64,000 nucleotides of DNA from Arthrobacter sp. V1I9 (GCF_030817075.1 NZ_JAUSYU010000001.1:3658001-3722000), one strand, 5' to 3'. Positions 8,612 through 18,807 are shown, counted from the stretch's first letter. Notes: generated by a model from the sequence alone, not told the origin. Made by a program: numbers and translations.

Positions 8612-8656
8612 GCAATGAAGCAACCTCAGATGGAGAAGCAATGAAGCAACCCCAGA
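8612..8656 (+). repeat. Imperfect duplication around the cluster B start codon
   Basis: A 19-base sequence beginning GCAATGAAGCAACC occurs at 8612-8630 and again at 8638-8656 with one mismatch, 26 bases apart. Each copy has an ATG; the second is the start of the binding-protein gene. Confidence 0.8.
8615..8644 (+). CDS. Possible nine-codon upstream ORF coupled to the binding-protein gene
   Basis: The first copy of the duplicated start region opens a short frame, MKQPQMEKQ, whose TGA overlaps the real ATG as ATGA. It is out of frame with the gene. Its own ribosome site is weak. It could be a by-product of the duplication, or could affect re-initiation at 8641. Confidence 0.3.
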   Translation: MKQPQMEKQ

Positions 8657-9969
8657 CCTCCCGGCGCTCTTTCCTCGCCCTTGCTGCCCTCACCCCCTTC
8701 GCCGCCATGACGGCCACTGCCTGCGGCACGTCGGGGCCGGGTACCTCCAGCGCCGGCGGCGGAGCCAGCATGTGGTACCTGTCCGGTGAGCCGAACCAGA
8801 CCACGATGCAGAAAGCGGTCGACGCCTTTGGTTCGGCAAACCCGGACAACAAGATCGCGGTGACCTACTTCCAGAACGACGCCTACAAAACCAAGACCAA
8901 AACGGCCATCGGCGCCGGCCAGGCGCCCACCATCATCTACGGCTGGGGCGGCGGCACCCTGAAGACGTACGCAGAGGCGAACCAGGTAGACGACCTGACC
9001 AGCTGGTTTGAAGAGAACAAGGACGTGAAGGACAAGTTCTTCCCTTCATCGTTCGGCGCCGCCACGGTCAATGGCAAGATCTATGCACTGCCCAACCAGT
9101 ACGTCGCTCCGATCGTCCTGTTCTACAACAAGGAACTGTTTGAGAAGGCCGGCGCCCAGCCGCCGAAGACCTGGGACGATGTCATGTCGCTGGTCAAGAC
9201 GTTCAATGACATGGGCGTGGCACCCTTCTCCCTCGGCGGACAGTCCCGCTGGACGTCCATGATGTGGCTGGAATACCTTCTGGACCGGATCGGCGGAGCC
9301 GAGGTATTCAATGCCATCTTCGAGGGCAAGCCCAATGCCTGGATGGATCCTGCCGTGATTGAAACCGGCACCAAGATCCAGGAGCTCGTCTCGGCGGACG
9401 GCTTCATCAAAGGGTTCTCCTCCATCGCCGCAGACTCCAACGCAGACCAGGCACTCCTGTTCACGGGCAAGGCAGCCATGATGCTCCATGGTTCCTGGAC
9501 CTACGGCGCCATGAAGAAGGGCGGCCAGAACTTCGTCCAGGACGGCAAGTTGGGCTTCGTCCAGTTCCCCACCGTTGCCGGGGGCAAGGGCGACCCCAAA
9601 AACGGCGTGGGAAACCCTGCCCAGTACATGTCGATCTCCTCAAAGGCCACCGACCAGGAAAAAGAAACGGCGAAGAAGTTTTTCAAGGACGGCATCCTGA
9701 CCGAAACGGTCATTGATACGTATATCAATTCCGGATCCGTTCCCATCGTCAACGGCATCGAAGACAAGCTCAATGCTTCTCCTGACAAGGACTTCCTGAA
9801 CTTCGTCTACGACCTGGCCAAGAATGCCCCGAACTTCCAGCAGTCCTGGGACCAGGCACTGAGCCCCACCGCTGCCGAGGCACTGCTGAACAATATCGAC
9901 CAGCTGTTTCTGAAGTCGATTACCCCCCGGCAGTTCGCCGAGAACATGAATGCCACCCTCGGAAAATGA
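8641..9969 (+). CDS. ABC sugar-binding lipoprotein, cluster B
   Basis: 442 residues. The N-terminus has twin arginines (SRRSFLALAAL) and a lipobox ending in Cys (MTATAC), so export may be by Tat followed by lipid anchoring. The body is family-1 solute binding, with YGWGGGTLKTYAEANQ and YALPNQYVAPIVLFYNKELF. GGAGAAG precedes the ATG. It begins an operon of eleven tightly spaced genes. It is similar to the cluster A binding protein along its length, so the importers are paralogous. The ligand is unknown; the enzymes downstream suggest a sugar, glycoside or anhydrosugar that is first oxidised. Confidence 0.9.
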   Translation: MKQPQTSRRSFLALAALTPFAAMTATACGTSGPGTSSAGGGASMWYLSGEPNQTTMQKAVDAFGSANPDNKIAVTYFQNDAYKTKTKTAIGAGQAPTIIYGWGGGTLKTYAEANQVDDLTSWFEENKDVKDKFFPSSFGAATVNGKIYALPNQYVAPIVLFYNKELFEKAGAQPPKTWDDVMSLVKTFNDMGVAPFSLGGQSRWTSMMWLEYLLDRIGGAEVFNAIFEGKPNAWMDPAVIETGTKIQELVSADGFIKGFSSIAADSNADQALLFTGKAAMMLHGSWTYGAMKKGGQNFVQDGKLGFVQFPTVAGGKGDPKNGVGNPAQYMSISSKATDQEKETAKKFFKDGILTETVIDTYINSGSVPIVNGIEDKLNASPDKDFLNFVYDLAKNAPNFQQSWDQALSPTAAEALLNNIDQLFLKSITPRQFAENMNATLGK

Positions 9970-10904
9970 GTAACGCCGTCTCCACCGCTCCAAAGACTGC
10001 CACCCGGGGCAGGACCGAAGGCGGGCAAAGCGGGCAGCGGAATGCTGCACTCGCGTGGCTGACGCTGCCGGCTTTGTTCTTCTTCCTCGTCTTCGCGGTT
10101 GTGCCGCTGGCCGGTGTACTCATTCTGAGCTTCTCCAGCTGGGACGGCATCGGTGCCATCGGGTCGGCGGGCATGGGTAACTGGTTCTCCGTGCTGGCAG
10201 ACCCCGGCCTGTACAACGCCCTGGGACTGACCTTCCTGATCATGATCGCCTCCTGGCTCGTCCAGACTCCGATCAGCCTCCTCCTGGGAGTCTTCACGGC
10301 AGGAAGCCAGCGTTATCGGGCAGCCCTGGCCGTACTGTATTTCCTGCCTTTGCTGCTCTCATCGGCAGCAGTGGCCATCGCCTTCAAGGCCTTGCTGGAC
10401 CCGAACTTCGGGCTGGCCACAGGCCTGGGGCTGCCTTTCCTGGCCCGGGACTGGCTGGGCGTACCGCATCTGGCCCTGGGGTTGGTCATCTTTGTGATTG
10501 CCTGGCAGTTCGTGCCGTTCCACACACTCATTTACCAGGGCGGCGTACGCCAGATCCCTAAATCGCTCTATGAAGCGGCAGAGATCGACGGAGCGGGAAC
10601 AATCAAGCAGTTCTTCCACATCACGCTCCCCCAACTGAAGTACACCATCATCACGTCGTCCACCCTGATGGTGGTCGGATCGCTGACGTACTTCGACCTG
10701 ATCTTCGTCCTGACCGGCGGCGGTCCGGGGAACTCCACCCGGATCCTGGCCCTGGACATGTACCTGCGCGGGTTCCGGGCCAATCTGATGGGCCCGGCAA
10801 GCGTCATCGCCGTCATTCTCGTACTCATCGGCCTTGCTCTTGCCTTGTTCCTCCAGCGCCTTGGAGGCAAGGACAAGCAGGGCAGCCAATTGGAAGGTAT
10901 GTAG
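9966..10904 (+). CDS. ABC sugar transporter permease 1 (MalF type), cluster B
   Basis: 312 residues with about six membrane helices. The EAA loop reads YEAAEIDGAGTIKQFF followed by TLPQL. The start ATG overlaps the previous stop (ATGA), so translation is coupled. It pairs with the next permease to form the channel for the binding protein at 8641. It resembles the permease at 2842 strongly. No ATPase gene is adjacent. Confidence 0.92.
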   Translation: MSNAVSTAPKTATRGRTEGGQSGQRNAALAWLTLPALFFFLVFAVVPLAGVLILSFSSWDGIGAIGSAGMGNWFSVLADPGLYNALGLTFLIMIASWLVQTPISLLLGVFTAGSQRYRAALAVLYFLPLLLSSAAVAIAFKALLDPNFGLATGLGLPFLARDWLGVPHLALGLVIFVIAWQFVPFHTLIYQGGVRQIPKSLYEAAEIDGAGTIKQFFHITLPQLKYTIITSSTLMVVGSLTYFDLIFVLTGGGPGNSTRILALDMYLRGFRANLMGPASVIAVILVLIGLALALFLQRLGGKDKQGSQLEGM

Positions 10905-10905
10905 G

Positions 10906-11811
10906 GTGAGCACCGTCCTGAAAAGCAGCACGGAGGAAACTCCCACCGGCTCCCCGGCCAACTCCGCCCCCGCCAAGCGGGGGTTCGGTTCCCGGATGAG
11001 GCGGCTGAACGTCCCTGCAGGCCTCGGCGGCTGGATCTGGCTCGCCATCATCATCACCCCGGTCTACTACGTGGTCATCACCAGCCTGAAAACGCAGGAA
11101 GGCTACTTCGGCCAGAATCCGCTGGCGCTTCCCACCTCTCCCACGCTGGAGAACTACCAGCTGGTTCTTGAAGCCGACTTCGCGAAGTACTTCATGAACA
11201 GCACAATCGTCACACTCGGCGCTGTCATCCCGACCGTACTGGTTTCCTTCATGGCCGCGTTCGCCATTGTTCGCGGCAAGGGCAGGTTCCTCAAGCTGGT
11301 CAACGGCATGTTCCTGATGGGACTGGCGATCCCGCTCCAGGCGACGATCATCCCGATCTACCTGATGATCATCCGGCTCAACCTGTACGACAGCCTGCTG
11401 GCACTCATGCTTCCATCCATTGCCTTTGCGATCCCGCTGACCGTACTGATCCTGTCCAACTTCATCCGCGATGTGCCGAATGAACTGTTCGAGTCGATGC
11501 GGCTGGACGGCTGCAGCGAGTGGCAGACCATGTGGCGGCTCGCATTGCCACTGACCCGCCCTGCGATCGTGACAGTCGCCATCTACAACGGCCTGCATGT
11601 CTGGAACGGATTCCTGCTTCCGCTGGTCCTCACCCAGAGCCCCGGCCTGCGCGTCCTGCCCCTGGCGTTGTGGACATTCCAGGGCGAATACAGCGTCAAC
11701 ATTCCGGCCGTGCTCGCCTCGGTGGTGCTCAGCACCCTGCCGATCCTCGTGCTCTACGTCATCGGCCGCCGCCAGTTGCTCGCCGGCCTCACCGCGGGCT
11801 TCAGCAAGTAA
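10906..11811 (+). CDS. ABC sugar transporter permease 2 (MalG type), cluster B
   Basis: 301 residues starting at GTG one base after the previous stop, with GGAAGG upstream; an ATG further upstream lies inside the previous gene and is not needed. It has about six helices and an EAA loop reading FESMRLDGCSEWQTMW then LALPL. It is the intact counterpart of the broken permease in cluster A. Confidence 0.9.
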   Translation: MSTVLKSSTEETPTGSPANSAPAKRGFGSRMRRLNVPAGLGGWIWLAIIITPVYYVVITSLKTQEGYFGQNPLALPTSPTLENYQLVLEADFAKYFMNSTIVTLGAVIPTVLVSFMAAFAIVRGKGRFLKLVNGMFLMGLAIPLQATIIPIYLMIIRLNLYDSLLALMLPSIAFAIPLTVLILSNFIRDVPNELFESMRLDGCSEWQTMWRLALPLTRPAIVTVAIYNGLHVWNGFLLPLVLTQSPGLRVLPLALWTFQGEYSVNIPAVLASVVLSTLPILVLYVIGRRQLLAGLTAGFSK

Positions 11812-11840
11812 CACCAGGAACTTCACGAAAGGACATTCAC

Positions 11841-13034
11841 ATGACCACCGCAAAACCCCTGCGGGTCGGCATGGTTGGCTACGCCTTCATGGGTGCAGCG
11901 CACTCCCACGCCTGGCGGACCGCGCCACGGTTCTTCGACCTGCCGCTGCAGCCCCAACTCACCGCGATTGCCGGCCGGAACGCCGATGGCGTGCGGGCCG
12001 CAGCAGACAAGCTTGGTTGGGGTTCGGTGGAGACGGACTGGCGCCGCCTGATCGAGCGTGACGACATCGACCTGATCGACATCTGCACCCCCGGCGACAC
12101 GCACCCCGAGATTGCGATCGCCGCCCTTGAGGCCGGCAAGCATGTGCTGTGCGAAAAGCCGCTCGCGAACTCCGTGGAGGAAGCGGAGCGGATGACCCTC
12201 GCTGCGGAAACCGCCGCCAAGCAGGGCATCTTCTCGATGTGCGGCTTCAGTTACCGGCGGACACCCGCTTTGGCACTGGCCAAACAGTTCGTGGAACAGG
12301 GCAGGCTGGGTGACCTCCGGCACGTCCGGGCACAGTATCTGCAGGACTGGCTCTCCGACGAGAACGCCCCCATGACCTGGCGGCTGGACAAGAGCAAATC
12401 CGGGTCCGGCTCCCTCGGCGACATCGGGGCACACAGCATCGACGCGGCCCAATGGGTCACCGGGCAGAGCATCACAGGCGTCTCTGCACTGCTCGAAACC
12501 TTCGTCCCGGAGCGCCCGCTCGCCGGTGACCTTGTGGGCTTGGGCGGCCACGGAGACCTCAGCCGCGACGCACCCCGGGGAACGGTCACCGTGGACGACG
12601 TCGCCATCTTCAGCGCACGGTTCGACGGCGGTGTTGCTTCGACGGGGGCCGTTGGTGTCTTTGAAGCCACGCGTTACGCGCTCGGCCGGAAAAACGCCAT
12701 GCGCCTGGAAGTGAACGGCACCAAAGGCTCCCTCGCCTTTGATTTTGAGGACATGAACGTCCTGTCCTTCTACGACGCAGCGGAGTCCCCGGATGCCGGC
12801 TTCCGCCGGATCTTCGTCACGGAGCCCGAGCACCCTTACGTCGGCAACTGGTGGCCCACTGGCCACGGCCTGGGCTACGAGCACGGTTTCACCCACCAGG
12901 TAGTGGACCTGGTGACGGCGATCGGTGAGGGCCACCCGCCGGAACCGTCCTTCGCGGACGCCCTGCAGGTCCAGCGGGTCTTGGCCGCCGTCGAGGCCAG
13001 CGCCTCGAACTCAAGCCAGTGGCAAAAGGTCTAG
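11841..13034 (+). CDS. Gfo/Idh/MocA oxidoreductase 1 (sugar C3-dehydrogenase type)
   Basis: 397 residues. An N-terminal NAD-binding Rossmann fold starts [17 protein letters not shown], and the family EKP motif is present as [15 protein letters not shown]. The C-terminal substrate domain has [22 protein letters not shown], matching the Lys and Asp-His pattern of the active site. Length and motifs resemble levoglucosan dehydrogenase and related enzymes that oxidise C3 of a pyranose to a 3-keto sugar; this assignment is inference. GAAAGGA precedes the ATG. It is the first enzyme gene after the importer, fitting a role as the first catabolic step. Confidence 0.85.
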   Translation: MTTAKPLRVGMVGYAFMGAAHSHAWRTAPRFFDLPLQPQLTAIAGRNADGVRAAADKLGWGSVETDWRRLIERDDIDLIDICTPGDTHPEIAIAALEAGKHVLCEKPLANSVEEAERMTLAAETAAKQGIFSMCGFSYRRTPALALAKQFVEQGRLGDLRHVRAQYLQDWLSDENAPMTWRLDKSKSGSGSLGDIGAHSIDAAQWVTGQSITGVSALLETFVPERPLAGDLVGLGGHGDLSRDAPRGTVTVDDVAIFSARFDGGVASTGAVGVFEATRYALGRKNAMRLEVNGTKGSLAFDFEDMNVLSFYDAAESPDAGFRRIFVTEPEHPYVGNWWPTGHGLGYEHGFTHQVVDLVTAIGEGHPPEPSFADALQVQRVLAAVEASASNSSQWQKV

Positions 13035-13062
13035 GAACGTGAACACAGGACAAGGAACCCCA

Positions 13063-14067
13063 ATGACGCGACCAATCACACTTTTCACCGGCCAGTGGGC
13101 CGACCTGCCCTTCGAGGAGGTGGCCCGGCTCGCCGGCGAGTGGGGCTTTGACGGGCTCGAGATCGCTTGCTGGGGCGACCATCTGGACCCGCGCCGCGCT
13201 GCGGAGGACGATAGCTACCTCCAGGACCGGCTGGATATCCTGGAAAAAAACAACCTTCAGGTTTTCGCCATCGCCAACCACCTCACGGGGCAGGCAGTGT
13301 GCGATGACCCCATCGACGAACGCCACCAGGGCATCCTGTCCACGGAAATCTGGGGCAACGGCGAAGCAGAAGGAGTGCGCCGCCGCGCCGCCGAGTCGAT
13401 GAAGGACACCGCACGGGCAGCTGCCCGCCTCGGTGTGAAGACCGTAACAGGATTTACCGGCTCTTCCATCTGGAAGGCCGTCGCCATGTTCCCGCCCGCC
13501 TCCGAGGCAATGATCGATGCAGGCTACCAGGACTTCGCGGACCGCTGGAATCCGATTCTGGACGTCTTTGAGAAGGAAGGCGTCCGCTTCGCCCTGGAGG
13601 TCCACCCTTCCGAAATCGCCTACGACTACTGGACCGCCAAGCGCACCCTGGAGGCCATCGGGCACCGCAAGAGCTTCGGGCTGAACTTCGACCCGTCCCA
13701 TTTCATCTGGCAGGACCTGGATCCGGTGATGTTCCTGCAGGACTTCGCGGAACACATCCTCCACGTCCATGTGAAGGAGTCCGTCCGGCAACTGGACGGC
13801 CGCAACGGGCGCCTGGGCTCCCATCTGGCGTGGGCAGATCCGCGGCGCGGCTGGGACTTCGTCACCGCAGGGCACGGGGACGTGCAGTGGAACCGGATCT
13901 TCCGGACCCTCAATGCCATCGGCTACGACGGCCCCACCAGCATCGAATGGGAAGACGCCGGAATGGACCGCCTCGTCGGCGCCCCTCAGGCTCTGGCCAT
14001 GGTCCAGGAACTCGCCCGGATCGCCCCGCCCGCAGCCGCCTTCGACGCAGCCTTCGCCAGCCGCTGA
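13063..14067 (+). CDS. TIM-barrel sugar phosphate isomerase/epimerase family protein 1
   Basis: 334 residues of the xylose-isomerase-like barrel family. The likely metal ligands are Glu in FALEVHPSE, Asp and His in LNFDPSHF, His in LHVHVKE, and Glu in SIEWED. Family members isomerise, epimerise, eliminate or hydrate sugars. Beside two Gfo/Idh enzymes, a 3-keto-sugar eliminase or hydratase is the best guess, by analogy to LgdB proteins. It starts at ATG 13063 with AAGGA upstream, 28 bases after the previous stop. Confidence 0.82.
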   Translation: MTRPITLFTGQWADLPFEEVARLAGEWGFDGLEIACWGDHLDPRRAAEDDSYLQDRLDILEKNNLQVFAIANHLTGQAVCDDPIDERHQGILSTEIWGNGEAEGVRRRAAESMKDTARAAARLGVKTVTGFTGSSIWKAVAMFPPASEAMIDAGYQDFADRWNPILDVFEKEGVRFALEVHPSEIAYDYWTAKRTLEAIGHRKSFGLNFDPSHFIWQDLDPVMFLQDFAEHILHVHVKESVRQLDGRNGRLGSHLAWADPRRGWDFVTAGHGDVQWNRIFRTLNAIGYDGPTSIEWEDAGMDRLVGAPQALAMVQELARIAPPAAAFDAAFASR

Positions 14068-14120
14068 CCCGACTTTTACCGGCCCGGCAAAGCCGGCAAC
14101 CAAACAAAAGGAAAACCTCA

Positions 14121-14819
14121 ATGACAGAATCCAAGAACGCCCTGGTGGTCCGCGGCGGCTGGGACGGACACCAGCCGTACGAGGCCACCGAGCTCTTCAT
14201 CCCCTACCTCAAAGACAACGGCTACGACGTCCGCGTCGAGGAATCCCCCAAGGTCTACGCTGATGCCGAATACATGGCAGGCGTAGACCTGATCATGCAG
14301 TGCATGACCATGACCACCATTGAAAAGGACGAGTTCGCCGGGCTGCGCACTGCGGTCGAAAACGGCACCGGCCTGGCAGGCTGGCACGGGGGAATCGCCG
14401 ACTCCTACCGGAACAACTCCGACTACCTGCACCTGGTCGGCGGCCAGTTCGCCTGCCATCCCGGCAAGCACCCGGACGAGTGCAGTGGCGAACAGTCGGA
14501 CAACTACGTGCCCTACACGGTGAACATGCTCTCCGCCGCAGCAGAGCACCCCATCACCAAGGGCCTCTCCGACTTCGACCTTGTCACCGAGCAGTACTGG
14601 GTCCTCTCGGACGATTACATCGATGTCCTGGCCACCACCACCCAGAAGGTCCGGGAGTGGGACCCGTGGAACCGCGAAGTCACCTCACCGGCCATCTGGA
14701 CCCGCCAGTGGGGCAAGGGCCGCATCTTCGTCGCCACCCCCGGCCACCGGGTCGAAATCCTCCAGGACACTAACGTCCGCACCATCATCGAAAGGGGCCT
14801 GCTGTGGGCAAGCCGTTGA
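14121..14819 (+). CDS. ThuA-domain protein
   Basis: 232 residues with the class-I amidotransferase-like fold of ThuA (trehalose utilisation) proteins: ALVVRGGWDGHQPYEATELF at the start and GLAGWHGGIADSYRNN in the middle. ThuA proteins often accompany Gfo/Idh oxidoreductases in 3-keto-disaccharide metabolism, but their exact reaction is unsettled. AAAGGA precedes the ATG. The end overlaps the next gene by 16 bases, so the two are co-translated. Confidence 0.85.
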   Translation: MTESKNALVVRGGWDGHQPYEATELFIPYLKDNGYDVRVEESPKVYADAEYMAGVDLIMQCMTMTTIEKDEFAGLRTAVENGTGLAGWHGGIADSYRNNSDYLHLVGGQFACHPGKHPDECSGEQSDNYVPYTVNMLSAAAEHPITKGLSDFDLVTEQYWVLSDDYIDVLATTTQKVREWDPWNREVTSPAIWTRQWGKGRIFVATPGHRVEILQDTNVRTIIERGLLWASR

Positions 14820-15931
14820 AAGTAGGAATCGTTGGCTGCGGAGCCATCATCGCGCAGTACCTCACCAATTTCCGCAAGCTCAACGACATCGAACTGGTGG
14901 CGGTAGCGGACCTGGACCCGGCACGGGCCCAAGCGATAGCGGAGCAATACGAAGGCGTCCGCGCTGTTTCCGTTGACGAACTCCTCACCGCGGATGACGT
15001 CGAGCTGGTCCTAAACCTGACCATCCCGGCCGCGCACGCCGAGGTGGCCCTGAAGGCGATCGCCGCCGGCAAGAGCGTCTACGGTGAGAAGCCCCTCGCC
15101 GCCACCACTGCCGAGGCACGCGATGTGCTGGACGCGGCACGCGAGGCAGGGGTCGCCGTCGGTTGCGCGCCCGACACTGTACTGGGCACCGGCATCCAAA
15201 CCGCCCGCAAAGCCATCGACGACGGACTAATCGGCGCGCCGATCTCCGCCTCCGCCACCATGGTGACGCCGGGACACGAGCGCTGGCACCCGAATCCGGA
15301 CTTCTACTACCAGCCCGGCGGCGGACCGCTCCTGGACATGGGCCCCTACTATGTGACCGCCCTCGTAACTCTCCTGGGACCCGTCGTCTCCGTTATCGGC
15401 GCAGCAAGCCACACCCGCAATGAACGCACCATTGGCTCCGGACCACGCCAGGGCCAAAAGGTTCCTGTAGACATCGACTCCCACGTCACCGGTGTCCTGG
15501 TCCACGCCTCCGGCGCGATGTCCACGCTTTTTATGAGCTTCGACGCCGTCAAGTCCAAGTCCCCGAACATCGAAATCCACGGCGAGCGGGGATCGCTGGT
15601 GGTGCCGGACCCCAACCACTTCGACGGCGAGGTCCAGCTGTTCCCCCTGGGCGCAGACACCTGGGAGACCCTTCCTGTGTCCGCAGGCTACGTCGATGCC
15701 GGGCGAGGCTTCGGCATCGCCGACCTGGCCTCCACCGCGCCGGGTGCCGAGCCCCGCGCGGGCGGCACCCTGGCCTACCACGCGCTTGAAGTCATGGAAT
15801 CAGTGCTCGATTCGGCCCGCACAGGCGCTGCGGTGGCAATCACCAGCACAGCGGAGCGGCCGGAGAGCGTGGAGCTGACCGTCCTGACGGACGGCGCGGA
15901 CGAGCTCCAGGCCCAGGAAGCCGCTTCCTAG
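14804..15931 (+). CDS. Gfo/Idh/MocA oxidoreductase 2
   Basis: 375 residues starting at GTG inside the end of the ThuA gene, with AAAGGGG upstream. The Rossmann motif is VGIVGCGAIIAQYL and the EKP motif is SVYGEKPLAATTAEA. The C-terminal domain contains PGGGPLLDMGPYYVTALV, with Asp and Tyr at the active-site positions usually held by Asp-His. In the levoglucosan route a second Gfo/Idh enzyme reduces 3-keto-glucose to glucose, and such a closing reductase role would suit this gene, but this is inference. Confidence 0.83.
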   Translation: MGKPLKVGIVGCGAIIAQYLTNFRKLNDIELVAVADLDPARAQAIAEQYEGVRAVSVDELLTADDVELVLNLTIPAAHAEVALKAIAAGKSVYGEKPLAATTAEARDVLDAAREAGVAVGCAPDTVLGTGIQTARKAIDDGLIGAPISASATMVTPGHERWHPNPDFYYQPGGGPLLDMGPYYVTALVTLLGPVVSVIGAASHTRNERTIGSGPRQGQKVPVDIDSHVTGVLVHASGAMSTLFMSFDAVKSKSPNIEIHGERGSLVVPDPNHFDGEVQLFPLGADTWETLPVSAGYVDAGRGFGIADLASTAPGAEPRAGGTLAYHALEVMESVLDSARTGAAVAITSTAERPESVELTVLTDGADELQAQEAAS

Positions 15932-15976
15932 GAGCTGTTGCACCAGGGCGAACCACCTTCTGAGATTGGAACATTT

Positions 15977-16978
15977 ATGGCGTACACAGCCGACAACTGG
16001 CCCATCGCCGCGGCGATGCTGCCATTCCCGGGCACAAGCGGGCAGGGAATCCACATCAATGACGCTGAGTCGTCACTCTGGGCCGCGGCGCTCACCGAGG
16101 TCAAGGAAGCAGGTTTCGCAAACGCGGACCTGACGGACAGCTGGGTGCGTCCCGGTGACCTCAGCGGGGACCGCCTCGCTGAATTCAAGCAGACCGCAAA
16201 GGACGTAGGAATTGGCATCCCGGCCATCTCCGCCATCCGCCGCAGCGTCATCGAGGAGAGGAACTGGGAAGCCAACCTGGCTTACAGCCACCGCACCATC
16301 GAGGCGGCTGCAGAGCTCGGCTGCGAGGTCGTCTCCGTCGGCCTCCACCAGGCCATCACGCAGGAGCAGCAAAAACAGCTGTGGTTCTGGACGGTCCAAG
16401 GCCACAAGGACCCAGCGGGTAACAAGGAAACTTGGGGCAACGCAGTCATCCGCCTCCGCGACCTCGGCAGGCATGCCGCCGACGTGGGCGTCCTGCTCTC
16501 GCTTGAAATGTATGAGGACACCTACCTGGGCACCGCCGACTCCTCGGTGAGGCTGGTCGAGGACATCGGACTCCCGAACGTGGGCCTCAACCCGGATCTC
16601 GGGAACCTGATCCGGCTCCACCGGCCCGTCGAGGACTGGCGGGAGCTGGTAGCCAAGACCCTGCCCTTCTCCAACTACTGGCACATGAAGAACTACTTCC
16701 GCGACGAGGACGTGGCCCGCGACTCGTATGTGACGATGCCGTCTCCGATGGAAAGCGGCCTCATCAACTACCGCGAGGCGTTCAAGGTAGCCCTGTCGGT
16801 CGGCTTCCAGGGCATTCTCTGCACCGAGCACTACGGTGGAGACGGCCTGAGCGTGGCCGCCAGCAACCAGGACTACCTCCGCCGCCACGTTCTCCCCAAG
16901 ACGGACGGTTACACACTGGGCACCAGCCAGGTGGCCCAGGGACGGCAACAACCGACGCAGGAGCTCGCCCGGGTGTGA
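15977..16978 (+). CDS. TIM-barrel sugar phosphate isomerase/epimerase family protein 2
   Basis: 333 residues. The likely metal ligands are Glu in LSLEMYED, Asp in LNPDLGNLI, His in YWHMKNYF and Glu in LCTEHYGG. It is only distantly like the barrel protein at 13063, so a different step is expected. Possible roles are hydration of a keto-glycal, epimerisation, or decarboxylation/isomerisation leading to the tetrulose handled by the kinase that follows. The ATG at 15977 has only a weak ribosome site. Confidence 0.8.
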   Translation: MAYTADNWPIAAAMLPFPGTSGQGIHINDAESSLWAAALTEVKEAGFANADLTDSWVRPGDLSGDRLAEFKQTAKDVGIGIPAISAIRRSVIEERNWEANLAYSHRTIEAAAELGCEVVSVGLHQAITQEQQKQLWFWTVQGHKDPAGNKETWGNAVIRLRDLGRHAADVGVLLSLEMYEDTYLGTADSSVRLVEDIGLPNVGLNPDLGNLIRLHRPVEDWRELVAKTLPFSNYWHMKNYFRDEDVARDSYVTMPSPMESGLINYREAFKVALSVGFQGILCTEHYGGDGLSVAASNQDYLRRHVLPKTDGYTLGTSQVAQGRQQPTQELARV

Positions 16979-17031
16979 TCAAAACCCGCTCCCTCAACAC
17001 CGTTTTCCAAGAAGGATTCAACGAGGAACCC

Positions 17032-18807
17032 ATGACCCAGATCTTTGACAACCCCGCGGACTTCGCCGAAGACGCGCTCGACGGCCTCGTGGCAGCCAAC
17101 CGCAGGTACGTTGCCCGGGTGGACGGCGGCGTGGTCCGCTCCACCGAAGTACCCGCCGGGCAAGTGGCTGTGGTGGTGGGCGGCGGTTCCGGCCACTATC
17201 CGGCCTTCGCCGGCCTGGTAGGGCCCGGTTTGGCGGCAGGTGCGGTGTGCGGCAACATCTTCACGTCACCCTCCGGCGGGCAGGTCTACCGGGTGGCCAA
17301 GGCAGCCAACGCCGGGGGCGGCGTGCTGCTGAGCTACGGCAACTACGCCGGGGACGTGATCCACTTCGGTGAGGCGCAGCAGCGGCTTAACGCCGAAGGC
17401 ATCGAGACCCGCACCGTCCTCGTCACGGACGACATCGCCAGCGCCCCGCTGGACCAGATCGCGCAACGCCGTGGAATCGCCGGCGACCTGACTGTCTTCA
17501 AGATTGCCGGCGCCGCCGCGGAGGCGGGACTGGACCTCGACGCCGTGGAACGGCTCGCTGTCCGCGCCAACCACTGCACCCGTTCCCTGGGTGCGGCCTT
17601 CGATGGGTGCACCTTACCCGGCGCTGCCGAGCCGTTGTTCCAGGTGCCGGCCGGCCAGATGTCGCTGGGCTTGGGCATCCACGGCGAACCGGGGATTTCC
17701 GACCACCCCATGCCCACGGCCTCCGAACTTGCCGAAATGCTCGTCTCCCGGCTGCTCGAAGACAAGCCCGATAATGCCGGCGACCGCGTGGTGGCTATCC
17801 TCAATGGTTTGGGCAGGGTGAAGTATGAGGAACTGTTCCTGCTTTACGGCAAAATCGAAAAACTCCTCACCGCTGCCGGCCTGACAGTTGTGGAGCCGGA
17901 ATGCGGCGAGCTCGTCACCAGCCTGGACATGTCCGGGCTCTCCCTGACCCTGCTGTGGCTTGATGATGAACTGGAGCGGTTCTGGGCCGCGCCGGCCGAT
18001 ACCGCCGGCTTCCGCAAGGGCAATCTGGCTCCGCGGGCCCGGCGCCAACTGGCCGGACCGGCAGAAGCCGCGGCCGCTGAAGGAGAGGATGCGACGGCGG
18101 CAGCAAGTGGGCTGGGCAGGTTGGCAGCGGAGGTCCTCGCCCACGTGCAGGACGCCGTCGTCGAGCATGAGGCGGAACTGGGCAGGCTGGACGCCATTGC
18201 CGGCGACGGTGACCATGGCAGGGGCATGCGACGTGGCGTGGAGGCAGCGGCAGCGGCAGCCCGGGAGGCGGCGGCAGCCGGAGCTTCCGTGCAACGTGTC
18301 CTGACCGCCGCCGGTGAGGCATGGAGCGAGCGCGCCGGCGGCACCTCCGGGGCCCTGTGGGGCTCCGCCCTGCAGGCTGCCGGAAGGACCCTCGGCAACA
18401 AAACCATTTATGCACGCGGGGACGCGGCTGTCGCTGTGACCGCCTTTACAGACGCCATTACTGCGCTGGGCAAGGCTGTACCGGGCGACAAGACGATGGT
18501 GGACGCGCTGCTTCCCTTCCGTGGCGCCTTCCAGTCGGCGTTCAACGGCGGCGCTCCCGTTGCAGCGGCGTTGGCCGCCGGGGCCGCGGCTGCGCAGGAA
18601 GCCGCGAAGGCCACGGCATCCCTCAGGCCGCGCAAGGGAAGGGCAAGGCCGCTGGCGGAAAAGAGCCTTGGTCACCCGGACCCCGGGGCGGTCTCTCTCA
18701 GCCTGATCGCCGCCAGGATGGCGGACTGCCTGACTGTCGGCCAAGACCTTTCACTTTCTGAATCCCCGCTGGCAACCTCTGCGTCCGAAGAAGGGGTACC
18801 GGCATGA
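17032..18807 (+). CDS. Dihydroxyacetone/erythrulose kinase family, DhaK-DhaL fusion
   Basis: 591 residues. Residues 1-330 are DhaK: His55 in [10 protein letters not shown], Asp108 in NYAGD, and the substrate-binding His217 in GLGIHGEPG, matching Escherichia coli DhaK His56, Asp109 and His218. Residues about 375-580 are DhaL, with the Mg-ADP motif [11 protein letters not shown] and SGALWG. It is therefore an ATP-dependent ketose kinase. The GHYP sequence, in place of the usual GHEP, and the RpiB partner point to a tetrulose (erythrulose) rather than dihydroxyacetone, as known for erythrulose kinases; this is inference. GAGGA precedes the ATG, and the stop overlaps the next start (ATGA). Confidence 0.9.
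   Translation: MTQIFDNPADFAEDALDGLVAANRRYVARVDGGVVRSTEVPAGQVAVVVGGGSGHYPAFAGLVGPGLAAGAVCGNIFTSPSGGQVYRVAKAANAGGGVLLSYGNYAGDVIHFGEAQQRLNAEGIETRTVLVTDDIASAPLDQIAQRRGIAGDLTVFKIAGAAAEAGLDLDAVERLAVRANHCTRSLGAAFDGCTLPGAAEPLFQVPAGQMSLGLGIHGEPGISDHPMPTASELAEMLVSRLLEDKPDNAGDRVVAILNGLGRVKYEELFLLYGKIEKLLTAAGLTVVEPECGELVTSLDMSGLSLTLLWLDDELERFWAAPADTAGFRKGNLAPRARRQLAGPAEAAAAEGEDATAAASGLGRLAAEVLAHVQDAVVEHEAELGRLDAIAGDGDHGRGMRRGVEAAAAAAREAAAAGASVQRVLTAAGEAWSERAGGTSGALWGSALQAAGRTLGNKTIYARGDAAVAVTAFTDAITALGKAVPGDKTMVDALLPFRGAFQSAFNGGAPVAAALAAGAAAAQEAAKATASLRPRKGRARPLAEKSLGHPDPGAVSLSLIAARMADCLTVGQDLSLSESPLATSASEEGVPA

Noticed and set aside
14079..14096. Hairpin CCGGC-AAA-GCCGG before the ThuA gene as a terminator
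   Set aside because: The stem is only five bases and the genes on both sides are closely spaced members of one operon; at most it affects mRNA stability.
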